The position numbers were made by a program, and so were the translations under genes. The notes under the pieces are model-generated. The model was given only the letters and a program-made list of their open reading frames with translations, made no database searches and was not told the DNA's origin. From contig OY723285.1 of NCBI GenBank assembly GCA_963210315.1, positions 1,550,001 through 1,614,000 on the forward strand: DNA of 64,000 nt. Reading direction: 5' to 3'. Numbering within the stretch: position 1 is the first letter of the stretch; each line of letters opens with the position of its first letter. The stretch is from Rhynchopus euleeides. Lineage: Eukaryota; Euglenozoa; Diplonemea; Diplonemida; Diplonemidae. Below are positions 11,101 to 21,400 of this stretch, one piece after another.

Positions 11101-14100
11101 TCCAGTATTTTTCCGAATACGGTAATTTAAAACGGAGTTTAAAACGGGGGTTAAAACAGGGCGTTTCTGTGGTGTTTTCACACCAAAAAAAAAAAATTTT
11201 CGGCCAAAAAAAATTTTCCATGCCCCCTGAGGCCCCCCAGCTCATATTCTGGGTGATTATTCCTGCATTCCTGTCACAGCGGACACATTATTGGTGGAAA
11301 ATAGGTGGCACTGACGTTGTGGTGAGGGTTGCATCAATCGCACCGGCATCAGTTGGCACACCCCCTCCGTTGTTCTCAGGAATAATGCAGTTTGACACCA
11401 GCATATTTCTGGAGTGTCGAATCTTCATCTTGCATCACTCGATGTGCACCCTTTTGAGCTGAATCCATGATACAAAGTCGCAGGTTGAAGGCCGGATCAC
11501 CATGATGGGGGTGGCAATGGACCCAGCGAACTCCACCAGCTCCTTCGACAGTCCTGGAAGCACCTTCTGGAAAAGTTGCACAGTTCCAGTTGCCACCTGG
11601 AGCCTACCTTTGGCCTGCCCCTCTTTGAGAGGAGCATATCTGTATTCTCTTTACTCTCCTATGGACGCCCGACTTCTCTGATCGAGAGAAGCCTACAAAA
11701 GGCGTAACCACCCTCGTCATGTATTCTTTGCCTCCAACTTTCACTTTTGCAGAACGGATCCCGATGAACTCCAAACAGGAAGTGCAGCCAGCTTCATCAC
11801 GGCTGTGTTCAACAAGACAGCCAGGTGATGTTGTTGCTGTCAGAACGATGGTTGCAGCACTCGGCTGCGCCCCACCTGGGGTTGCTCTGGCTGTTGCCAA
11901 GCTAGTGTTTGGGACAATTATTGATCACCTAGCCATTCTCTCGGCACCCTAATGATCGTGGGTAGGCAGCAGGAACCTGCACTCTGGGGGGACATCATCG
12001 ATGAGTTTCTTTGAAGAAACCGGCGGCTACCGCTGGAGTTAAGGTCCGAAGGGGTCAGTACCACGGGCGCCACACCGCTCGTGTTGGGCATCGGGTTTCG
12101 GTGAAGGCGGGGGCGCTGAGAAAGCGAAATGTACGTAACAAGCAATGATCAACCATACACCAGCAAGTCAAACAGGCACCACCGTTGGATCGTTCGTGCA
12201 CCCGAGTCTGTACTGTACCATCCTGAATCTTTTCTGGGTGATTGTCAACGATGAGGGCATGAGCTTGCGTCAGGGTGAGCAGAGGAACGGGTTGAGGCCA
12301 GGGTGAATGGAGAGTGAAAAGTAGCCCACTTCACCAGGAGGCGAATTTTCGCAGAAAGCCCTGCCACACAGCTGTGTTTGCCTGATCATGCTCAAAAGGC
12401 CTGCAATAGGCTATTTCACACAGGGAATTTGTTCACCCATTTGGGACCCCCAGGGAGCCTCAAAATTGGATTTTTTTGCCGAAGATGGCCTCAGATGGCC
12501 CAAAACGACCAATTTTGGGTTCCAGAAAAAAAAATCGAAAAGTCTCCCCCTATATTTTGCAGGGTTTTTTGCCGTTTTAAACCCCGTTTTAAATAATTTA
12601 AAACGGCGTTTTAAACTTTAAAACGTTTAAAATGTTTAAAACTCGGTTTCTAACAACACTGGCTCCCCCCCCCCTCTCAGCTTTGGGAGAGGGCCTTCAT
12701 CTCAGAGTCGGCAATGCCAAGATAACAAGGATCTGTTGGCCTGTCCTTTTGAAGCTCGGCCCATAGGGGCAGACGTGCCGACCACACCCCTTCTTGGCAC
12801 CCCGCACAGGCCACCTCGACAAGCTGGAGTTCTCTGAGTTCTTCCGCCAGACCATCGGTGTGGAGCTGACCGAGGAGCAGCTGGATTTGGTATGCCAGCG
12901 CACGCTTTACAGTTTACAGACGTTGCAGATTTTGCTTTCTGCGATTTTAAAAGCGGGATCTATGACTCCACTGCACGGCGTTCATCAGTGTGTGAATGGC
13001 CGGCGGCATATGTGCCAGGGGCTGTGAGGGGGGGAAGGAGGGCTGTGGGGATGGACGGTGGATGGAAGGGTGGGCTGTGCTTCATTGCCTCCGGCTGTTG
13101 TTCTCCAGCATGTCTAGCCACTGCCACCACAAGTCATTTGCCACACACCGACAGCTGTTCGCCCTTATCGACATCCGCGGCCTTGGCCTGATCCGGATCC
13201 AGGACTGGATGGAAGTGCTGTATGTGCCTGCAGAAGTGTTGTTTGCTCCAATGTTGTCCTTGTCGATGCGAAGGGGACAGTGGTGGGGGGGGAGGGTGTG
13301 CGATGGGTTTCAGTTCATTGAATCGAAAAGCACCATCAGGATCACCATGGGTCGCAACACATTGCACCCAAACAAAAAGTGTGCGCGCTCAACGAATCGC
13401 AGTCGGGAGCAGCCGCAAAAGCTGCCGAATGCAGCACAAACCTTTTCCTTGCCACTATTTGCAGGAAATCGTACGGATGAACCCCTCCCCCCTCCCCTTC
13501 ACCCCCACACCCCCACAGCGTGAAGACCACACAGCTGTCTGTCGAGGAGGCAATCGACTTCCTCAGCGAGCGGAAGGAGCGTGCCGCCATGATGGAGGAT
13601 GCACGCCGCATGGACCGCCTGGAGGCTGTGGACGACGACCCCAACTGCCCCCTGGAGCTCGACGAGGACAACGAAGTGTCGTACGACCAGGCCTTCACCT
13701 GCTACGGCCGCCTCGACGACGGCGCCTTCGAGACGGAGAAGGAAGAGTTCCTGAGGCTGGCATCTTCGAACGCAGGGGATCCGCTGATCGTGACTACGGA
13801 GAGATACCGTGAGCACCTGATGGAGAAGTTCAAGTTGAACAACGAGTCTCGCAAGGCACGCGCTGTGATCGACGGGCTGCCGAAGCTGATTGACCGCGAG
13901 GGGACCGGCGAGATGACGTGGACAGACTGGATGTCGACCTACTTCATCCGGCGAGACTGCTACATGGAGCTGATCAAGCGCCAGGGGCAGACCGGCGTCC
14001 GTGCCGTAACAGGCGAGCGCCAGCGCGACAGGATGGCAAGCATCCGCCACCGCGCCAGCGCCACGGGTGTCCACCTCAAGCGCCCGTCCACCGCACAGGC

Positions 14101-14212
14101 GATACCGCAGGAGGCAGGCCCGGAGGAGCAGGTGGTCATCTCCGATGCAGACTTCACCTCCGTGGTGCACCACGGGGAGCCTGGGGACATGGAGGCTGGG
14201 GGCTACGCATAG
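5192..14212 (+). CDS. M64-type metallopeptidase / tetraspanin-like / EF-hand fusion protein
   Basis: Seven exons: 5192-7305, 7592-7783, 8098-8479, 8679-8868, 12810-12889, 13155-13219, 13519-14212. They join to 3717 nt with no internal stop, giving 1238 aa. The start is the first ATG and is followed by a signal-like hydrophobic stretch (aa 9-24). HEVGHALTDLSDEY at aa 361-374 fits the M64 (IgA peptidase-like) zinc site HExxH plus D372. A beta-sandwich-like stretch (about 500-590) follows, then a membrane helix (664-686). Exons 2-4 give four more helices with tetraspanin spacing: GAVLVVFLVGVIGG resembles tetraspanin helix 2, and a six-cysteine outer loop has QQKFKCSGW where tetraspanins have CCG. 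The tail has EF-hands: DINNDGHLDKLE (955-966, interrupted by a 3.9-kb intron), a weak one at 992, and DREGTGEMTWTD near the C-terminus. Inference: calcium-sensing surface protease. The exon joins are predictions, but phase, splice consensus and domain continuity agree. Confidence 0.85.
9111..10703. mobile_element. piggyBac-type non-autonomous element (1593 bp)
   Basis: Perfect 18-bp terminal inverted repeats CCCTTTAAGACCGAAGGC are flanked by TTAA on both sides (9107-9110, 10704-10707). TTAA duplication plus ends starting CCC is the piggyBac signature. The longest open frames inside (up to about 206 codons on the minus strand) show no transposase motif I recognise, so it is probably mobilised in trans. 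It is inserted into the motif array of the larger 9056-12660 element. Confidence 0.88.
10738..11122. mobile_element. TA-flanked 385-bp MITE with GGAACGG arrays
   Basis: Perfect inverted ends CCGTATTCGGAAAAATACTG are flanked by TA (10736-10737, 11123-11124). Subterminal units of the form TACTGGAACGGAA recur in both arms. Its end resembles that of the element at 60312-60656 (CCGTATACGTAAATATT then TGGAACG), so the two are diverged relatives. No coding capacity. Confidence 0.85.
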
Positions 14213-15084
14213 TCGAGGGCTTCCTGTGCTCCGCTGGGCAAAGGATATCGGAGGAAAGAGGGGAGCTGGTATCGCAGCGCAGGCCCTGGCAGAAAACAAT
14301 ACCACACAGCAAAGGCGCGGTGCTGATGGTGTTGTTGTTGTTGTTTTTTCCCTCAGTGGGACAGGAAGCCCGTCACCTCCTTCCCGTACCTCTCTCACTT
14401 GGATATTCCTTCCCCTTTTTTTTGCCTTGAGATTTGTCACCCCCAAGACACACCAGTTTCGGGAGGGATGTACTCTCGAAGAAGACTGTTCGTATACACA
14501 ATCAGGGATTCCCGGATCCTCTGTTCAAGCTTGGTGACACATACCGCCATAATCCATCAGGGTAGAGGTGAATTATAGAAAAACACATGCTGCAGCGTGT
14601 AAGTACTTCATGTCTGCAGCAAGTCATTCCGACGGGGAGCGAGGGGTAGGAAGAGGCGGTTCGTGTGATTTTTTTCGAGAGAGATTGAGTGATGAAGTTT
14701 CAAGAGAGAAAAGATCATAGAGCTGCTGCAGGTGTGTTAGGTGGCTCTTCCTACCACCCCTCCCCATACCCAGTTCCCCCCCCCGCCCCCCACTGACAGG
14801 ACTGCTGTTGGGTGTGTGTCTTCGGTGGAAGGTGTTTTCGCACGGATTGTCCCAACCCCCTCTCCCTTTTTGTAGTCAACAGTTTAGGTTCCGCTGAAAT
14901 TCCCTCGTGGGAAATGAAATCGGGGGGGTGGGGGTGGGGGAAAAACACAATGGACACCAGAAAATATCGGTCTTCTTCCGTGTATGGGGGTAGCTTGGGG
15001 TGTGGGGCGCGTGCTGGCAATGTTCCCATGGAGGAGCGGGAGGAAATTCTGGCTGAAAAAATGCTCAAAAAAAACAGCAATAAC
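14213..15084. other. Intergenic DNA, nothing recognised
   Basis: This is the 3' flank of the peptidase gene. It has a short GTT-trinucleotide run (14327-14346), poly-T and poly-C stretches and no frame with a recognisable domain. I see no AATAAA close to the stop codon and cannot place the cleavage site. Confidence 0.5.
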
Positions 15085-17229
15085 CATGAATCTGCCCCGT
15101 TAACGGGTAACCGGTATTACCGGGTATTACCGGAAACCCGGTAATCGGCCTCCATTACCGGGTATTACCGGGTCAAAAACGGGTATTACCGGGTAAAATC
15201 GGGGGTATTACCGGGTCCGGTAATACCCGTTTTTGTATTACCGGGGATTTTCCGTGGGGATTTCCTTGGTACAGGGATGGTTCGTGGGGTGTCGCAGTGA
15301 ATCAACTGCAGGGTTCTGGTGATCTTCCGTCTGGCAGTCCAAGGGAAGGTGCGCGGGGGGAATGTCAGGTGTTAGGTGACCCCCCTGCGTTATTCTGAAG
15401 GCCAGCCTCTGCAGCCCCTCCTGGCCCACCCCTCACAGGGGCGGCCCTGGGAACACTGGGAGTGGGAACGGCTGGGGAACACCCACGTTCAGTACAACCA
15501 AGATCTATGAGGCAGGCTTTGCGGCATGGCGGTGGGGGGCTGTGTTGGCGTGGCATGCCCCGATGATACACAAACAAAGGTCGAGATAATGAGCCCAGGC
15601 CCTGATTCCAACACCTGTTCGTTCAACCAAGATCTATGAGGGACACACCCCTGTCTGTGCCTGTGTCCTCCGTGTGTTGCCTCCTCTCCCTCCCTCTTCA
15701 ATGCACTTCATGGCCTGGTCCGCTTCCACGGAGGCAGAGCGTGTCGTCACACAACAGGCCGTCCACGAGGCTAAGTTCTTTGAAACATGCATCATGACTT
15801 GTCCCGACTCGAACCAAGCTGATGATTTATCAGAGGGACCAGTAGCCAAGCAAGATGACAAGAAGCAGGCGCAACTCGTGCATATATTGAGGGCCTGGTC
15901 GAATCCACGTTTTGCTGGGACTTCTCTGGATTGCATCATATCGTAAGGGGTCGCTCAAATACCTTGCCGCACTAGCCCGGATCTTAGCTGCAGGTCCGGT
16001 ACAGAGTGCCAGGTGCTCTTGTCAAGGGTGTCGCCAGAGAGGCTTCACATGGGAATGGGCGTCTTGCTGTGGAGCGTATCACAGAGGATTTCTCAAAATG
16101 GAAACGTGTCGACACCACAACTCCAGAACCAGCTCTTCCCGTCCACCTGCCCAAACCAGCCGTTGTCTGGGAGTCGTGAGGCCACCACGTGGGTCGACTG
16201 CAGGCTGGTTAGCTTCCGCTCATCATACACGGGGCGGATACCCTCAGCGTCCCGAAGGCAGGTGCGATTATCCACCTTGGCCCGGGGGCAGTCCAGTGGC
16301 GGGCCCGTGTTGAAGCCACCCCAGCAAATACAAGTCCGCTCACCGTACTGTGACCTGCTGTGGCAGGAACCACAAGCCCGGCCACGCCAAGAAGCACCTC
16401 TCGGTACCATAATGCTCGTTGGCTGCTCGCAGGTAAGTGTTGCGACAAGCACCCAGCCAGCAGAGCGATGTAACCGAATAACGGATCTGGCGTGACCAAT
16501 CACTCGAGCCTGGAGTAGGAGAAGATGCACGCCTAGGAGGTTTCCCTGAACGAAGGATCGATAATTGGAAACGAGGAGCCCTTCGCTCTGTGCCACTGTG
16601 TGCCCAACTGTGCCACTTTGCAACCAGTTTGGTGACGCACCGTTTCTGCATTTCTGAGCCAAGGTCCTTAAATGATGGAAGCTATGGGAACAGTGCCTCT
16701 CTGTGATGGAACCTTCATTGGTTCAGAATGTGCCTGCCCCAAGACCCTGTTGGCCCAGGCAGTCACTGCCCCCAATGGAATGGTGCTCGCAGACTTTGGG
16801 AGAGGAAGGTGGCCCTACGATCACGCCTGTCTCATGTTATGCGTGTGTGTGATCGACTGCCTGATCTGACGACACTGCCGGCTCTGGAAGGGCTCGGGTG
16901 GTGTGTGGGCACCGTGCAGTAGTCAGCACTGCTGCGACGGAAACTCGAAAAGTCTGCAGTGAGCCACACAAACCAGACGTGAACTGCGGAACCCGGCTTT
17001 CGATCACCCCATGCGCCATAGAATCCAACGTCGACCACAACACACTGCTAAGGGGAAGGGAATCAACCCACAAAACAAAGGGAAATTCCCATGGAAAATA
17101 CCCGGTAGCGCTACCGGGCTATAACCGGGTATTACCGGGTATTACCGGGCAAACGGGTATTACCGGACCCGGTAATACCCGTTTTTCGACCCGGTAATAC
17201 CCGGTAGCCGTTAACGGGGCAGATTCATG
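15085..17229. mobile_element. Inverted-repeat element with tiled CCGGGTATTACC motif
   Basis: A near-perfect 22-bp inverted repeat, beginning CATGAATCTGCCCCGTTAAC on the left, closes the element and is flanked by direct AATAAC repeats (15079-15084, 17230-17235), a possible 6-bp duplication. Inside each end the palindromic unit CCGGGTATTACCGG is tiled many times (15108-15245 and 17100-17215). The interior includes a roughly 80-codon frame at 15700-15943 with no known domain and one short CTTCGC-hairpin repeat near 16575. Superfamily unassigned. Confidence 0.75.
16575..16670 (+). repeat. Short CTTCGC-hairpin repeat, copy A
   Basis: The block starts GGAGCCCTTCGCTCTGTGCC and ends CTGAGCCAAGGTCC, so its ends pair imperfectly. 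It continues TGTGCCACTTTGCAACCAG and TTCTGCATTTCTGAG like the copies at 58820-58929 and 61445-61532. About 96 bp, no coding capacity. Confidence 0.7.
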
Positions 17230-17544
17230 AATAACTCTCAAAGCAGAAACTGCTACATTCTTCTCCTGCCTGAAGAAGCTTCCACTGTGGGCATTGGTTA
17301 CGATCCGGGGGGGGGGGTAATGATGCTGTTGGCTCCGACGAGTCGCACCATGACTCATTGAGTCGTCGGCGCATTGTGCCAATCAAAGCCAAAATCGGCA
17401 GACACCAGCGTCGTGATGATGAACTCCCAAGAACTCCGAAACAGCAGGTTGTTTTGGCACATTCCCCACCACTCCAAAAAATTCAAAATAAAAGATTCAC
17501 GCGCATCTGCGCCCCTCCCCCCCCCGCCTATAATTATATGTTCT
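17230..17544. other. Spacer between two elements
   Basis: No gene or repeat recognised, apart from a G-run at 17309-17318 and a C-run near 17516. Confidence 0.4.
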
Positions 17545-18412
17545 CAGGCCTGTCGCTAACTTTTCGATTTTGGAGATTTGGTGGGTTGACGCTCCTGTTT
17601 TGGGGGGGGGGGGATCAGGGGGGAAAACACTAGGGGTCAATTTTTCTCGCGCGCGCTTCGCGCGCGCTCGTGTTGTTGCCAAATTTTCCCATCGGTGGAC
17701 CACGAGGTGGGCACGGTGTGAGGCGCTGGGTTCCTTCCGTGGTTCCTCTCCCGCTCGCGCCGTCGGGTGCCGGAGGAAACCAAAAAATGGCTTTCGGGAC
17801 CATGATTTCGACGCTGCCCCCTGATATGTCACGGCCGTCAAAGCGCAAGGACTTGGTTACTAGACGGGCACGCGAGATGGGGGGTCTGGGGGGCAGGGCC
17901 CCCCAGCCGCCGGAGGCCACGGTAGTGAGCATCTGTTCACTGTGGGCGTACAGATTCTGTGTGAGTTGGCTGCGTCCTCCTGAGGCTACTGGAGTGGGTG
18001 GATTCCCTGACCCGGTGGGAATCGAATGACTTGAGTACGAGACATACGCCACAGGGGGGTCTGGGGGGCGGAGCCCCCCAGCCGCCGGAGGCCACGGTAG
18101 TGAGCATCTGTTCCTGCAAAACCATACTCTCTTCGACGTCGACCCAGTGAAAGTGGGTTGACGCTTGGTCGACGCTTGGTGAGCGTCGACCCAGTGTAAC
18201 CGGGCCAACGCTAGGTTAGCGTCGACCCAGTGTAATAAATGGGTTGACGCTTGGTCCAGGCTTGAATGGCAACCCAGTTCCACTAGGTCGACGCTCCAAG
18301 CCTCGACCAAGCGTCAACCCAGTCCACTGGGTCGACGCTGGGTCGACGCTTTTTTATGGGGGGGGAAACCCAAAATCACTGGGTCGACGGTCGACGCTTA
18401 GCGACATGCCTG
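17545..18412. mobile_element. MULE-like MITE (868 bp) with TCGACGC arrays
   Basis: Ends CAGGCCTGTCGCTAAC and (right, reverse complement) CAGGCATGTCGCTAAGC are flanked by an exact 9-bp duplication ATATGTTCT (17536-17544, 18413-18421), typical of Mutator-like elements. The right arm (18130-18400) is tiled with GGGTCGACGCTTGG in both orientations; the left arm has one such unit near 17583. The middle carries two reverse R1 copies and a block (17640-17900) shared, inverted, with the element at 46955-47517. No transposase. Confidence 0.88.
17879..18103 (-). repeat. Two R1 GC-hairpin copies (reverse)
   Basis: GGGGGTCTGGGGGGC...GCCGCCGGAGGCCACGGTAG appears at 17879-17929 and 18053-18100, each followed by TGAGCATCTGTTC. 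They lie inside the MULE-like element, 170 bp apart, the same spacing as the pair at 3706/3876, which suggests that a two-copy unit was captured as one piece. Confidence 0.8.
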
Positions 18413-21400
18413 ATATGTTCTCCAGATTCCCTGCATGAGCGAGGGGGGTGAGTGGTTGGGCGATCCCCCCCTCCCCCTCCCCATTTTCCACCGATTCTGT
18501 CATCCGTTTCTGCATTCTTATTTGTTCACCCCCCTACCCCCCCTTTCCACCCTCAGCAGCAGCAAAGGGAAGAAACCAGCGACACTGCCGTAGTCTACGC
18601 CATGCGTTGGGTGTGTGGAGACACGCCCGTTAACAGCAGCCAGAGAGTGGCTGTGTGGGGCAGGCTGTTGCTGCGTTATTTACATGTTTTTTTTACCACA
18701 ACAGGGAACCTGTTCAGTGTCAAAAAGATAGTAGGCAGCACTTGGGCAACAAATTTAACCTCCTCATCAGGCTGCGGTGTTGCTTTTGTTTTGCCCGGAT
18801 TTGGCGCACAAACAAAAGGGGGGGGGGGGAGGTTCGGGGGGTGGGGGGTGCGGGAGGCAATCCCTCTCTGAAACTGCCTCCGCGCCCCACCCATCCCCTC
18901 CATCAGGCGATTGCCTGAGGGTGTTGGATGACTTTGATTAACCTTCGTTCTCAGCAATCACACGCACACGCACACGCCCCCCACCTGGCGAATACCTTTG
19001 TTCGTTGGCCTATTGTTCTCACCCTGGCGCCTTTTCCACTCGCTGCGCACAAGCAACTAATATCCCATTTTGCCCTGCACCAACCTGCACCTATTTTTTT
19101 GCACCGGATAGCGAAGACCTCCAATATCCCGGGCTTATTTCTGTTGGGGAAAGAGTGGGTTTGCGCAGACCAGGACACCCCCCCCCCCCCCGGGGGGGGC
19201 ATTCTATTTTTTCGACCGACAACTTGAATCAGAACTTAGAACTGCGGCGTCGCGGCTGTTGCCCCCCTCCCCCTGTGGCGCGGTGTTACCGGTAAAATCA
19301 TGCAGGTGCACAGCTCCGACAGCGTGACGCATGCGTCGGCAAAAGATTTTTTTTAAAAGAAACCCCCCAAGAGAAACCGTGTCGGTGGTGGAGTTGTCTG
19401 GCAGAATGTGCCTGTCGCTCTGCACCAGCTGGCTATATCCAGACTTCTGTAGGTCCTCAGGGGCAGAACAGTGCTGCCAAGTCTTCCTACAGGTTGTCTC
19501 ACTCGCTTATGTCTCCCTCGCAAATGCACTGGCAGTCGTGCCGTGCTGTGTTTGGGGACGGAAATCTATCTCGGCGTGGTTGCAGAGCAGCGCCTTTTTT
19601 TTTTACAGCAGGGATACATCCGGTCCTCCGTGGCTCAGAAGGATGTTCGTTTCGTTTGCTGAAGGGCGTTGTAGGGGTTGGGGGGGGGGGGGGGGAAGCA
19701 AAAAAGAGAAGAAGAATGTCCTGCCTGGCTGCTCAAAACACTCAATGGGAGGGCCTTCGCTCTGTGCCAAACTGTGTTCAGCTTGTCCTCCTCCTTGTTG
19801 AGACGACTCACTTTTATGCACTTCTGAGCGAAGGCACTCCCAATACACCACTCATTCACCCGGCCCCCATCCCCCCCCCTCTCTCTCCCTTTCTCCCTTT
19901 CTCTCTTTCTCTGTGGTTGTGCGGGTAGGGGCGCCCGACCCGCCCTTCTGTTTCTTTTTTTTTCGCCAATGCCTTTTCTCGATCTCTCTCTCTCTCTCTC
20001 TCTCTCCATATCTCTCTGTCTGTCTGTCTCACTGCCTTCCGCAGACATCCGCCGCCTGCCTCGCCTCACCTCTTCTTCCCAAGGCCAAACAATTTCAACA
20101 GAGCTAGAAAACGGAGAACAGGATCCATCAGAACGTGCCTGTTTTGAACGTTTAGAGAGGTGAGAACCTGAGGTCAAACCTGCCTGGCTTTCTGAGGTCG
20201 GGGAGGGGAGGGGGTGAACACATGCGCTGCCAACAGTCTTCTTTGCTAGAGACCAGGAGCCTGGTTAGCGCAAAAAAGGGTAAAAGAGCCACTGTACCCT
20301 CACGCATGCACACCCCGCACACCCCTCCCGAGAGGAGGTACGGCATGCCTGGTGTGGTGACTACAAAAAGGACCAACATTGCGAGAAGGTGCTGGGTGAC
20401 TTGCTTTTCCATTCACTCTCGACGATCTCAAACACCCCCTCCCGAGAGGGCGGTCGGGGGGTGGTGGTGACGCGGCACCTTCACCCTGCCCTGCATATTC
20501 TTCACTGGCCACCTCATCATACCACCCGATTCGCGAGTTCTGTCGTGAGTTGGGAGGGGGGGGGGGGCGGGGGGAGTTTAAAGCTGGAAGGAGAAGCGTT
20601 TGTTCCTCCAGGGTGGGGGAAGGGGGGCAGCCCAGCCAGAGGAAGAAATCCCACCCCCCAAGGTTGGGTTGCGTTGTGGGGGGGGGGTGGCCTGGGTCTC
20701 GTCTTGATTTTATAGACAGTGTCTCTGCATGTTCCATTTTTTTGCCGACTTCGTGTGTGTATCTCTGCACATGCAAGTGGCAGTGCAGTGAGCAAGCCAA
20801 CAGTTAAACTATGATTGCAACGGGGGGTGAGGATGGAGAGGGCGGCGGCGGTGATGGCGCAAAAAGTTTTAACAAGATTCTTCTTCAGTTTGATGACAGG
20901 CAACGATGCCCCTCAGCAGCATCGGCAGTTTCAAAGGAGATGCTGCTTCTGACACCATCCTTGTCAGATAAACTCCGGATTAAGCTAGCCTTTTTGGGAA
21001 CTGGACCCCAACCCCTTGTACTACCACCATGTGCTGTGGGGAAGCAACCTGAATCATGGCTTCGGTGCAATGCGTGCTGCACCCAAGGGAGCGGTGCGCC
21101 GGGGGTGGGTGTGTTTTGTCCCCTGTGTTGGTGTGGGTGTCTGTTCAAACCGAATGCATGTCATATCCCCTTCTCTTCCCTTCTCTTCGCGGGGTCCTCA
21201 CCCTGCCACTCCCCCCCCCCCCCCCCCCCCAGCCATCCCCCCCCCCCCGGACCCCCTCCAGTCTTTGTGGTTTCCCTCTCCCCTAACTCTGACACACTCA
21301 CTGCGGCACCCGCCTCGCAGATTATTCATCCGCCTTTTGAAGCCCGTTCCACGCCCCCCCCCCCCCTCACCGCCGCCGCCACCACGAGTGAAGGGATGAG

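Larger units (their letters stand above)
9056..12660. mobile_element. MULE-like 3.6-kb element in intron 4, host to two nested elements
   Basis: The short inverted ends ATTGTTGTTAG and CTAACAACACT are flanked by a perfect 10-bp duplication GGCTCCCCCC (9046-9055, 12661-12670), the size expected of Mutator-like elements. Just inside, both ends are tiled with TTTAAAACG/CGTTTTAAA units (9071-9110, 10707-10735, 11125-11160, 12575-12640). A piggyBac-type element and a TA-flanked MITE sit within the left half. The remaining interior (11160-12575) has no recognisable transposase. It lies in the host intron 8869-12809. Confidence 0.8.

Noticed and set aside
12890-12919. Tiny 23-30 nt intron in the peptidase gene (acceptors TTACAG)
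   Set aside because: It would read into sequence that breaks the EF-hand. The acceptor at 13154 gives EEQLDL/LFALID, a continuous EF-hand helix, and keeps the whole frame.
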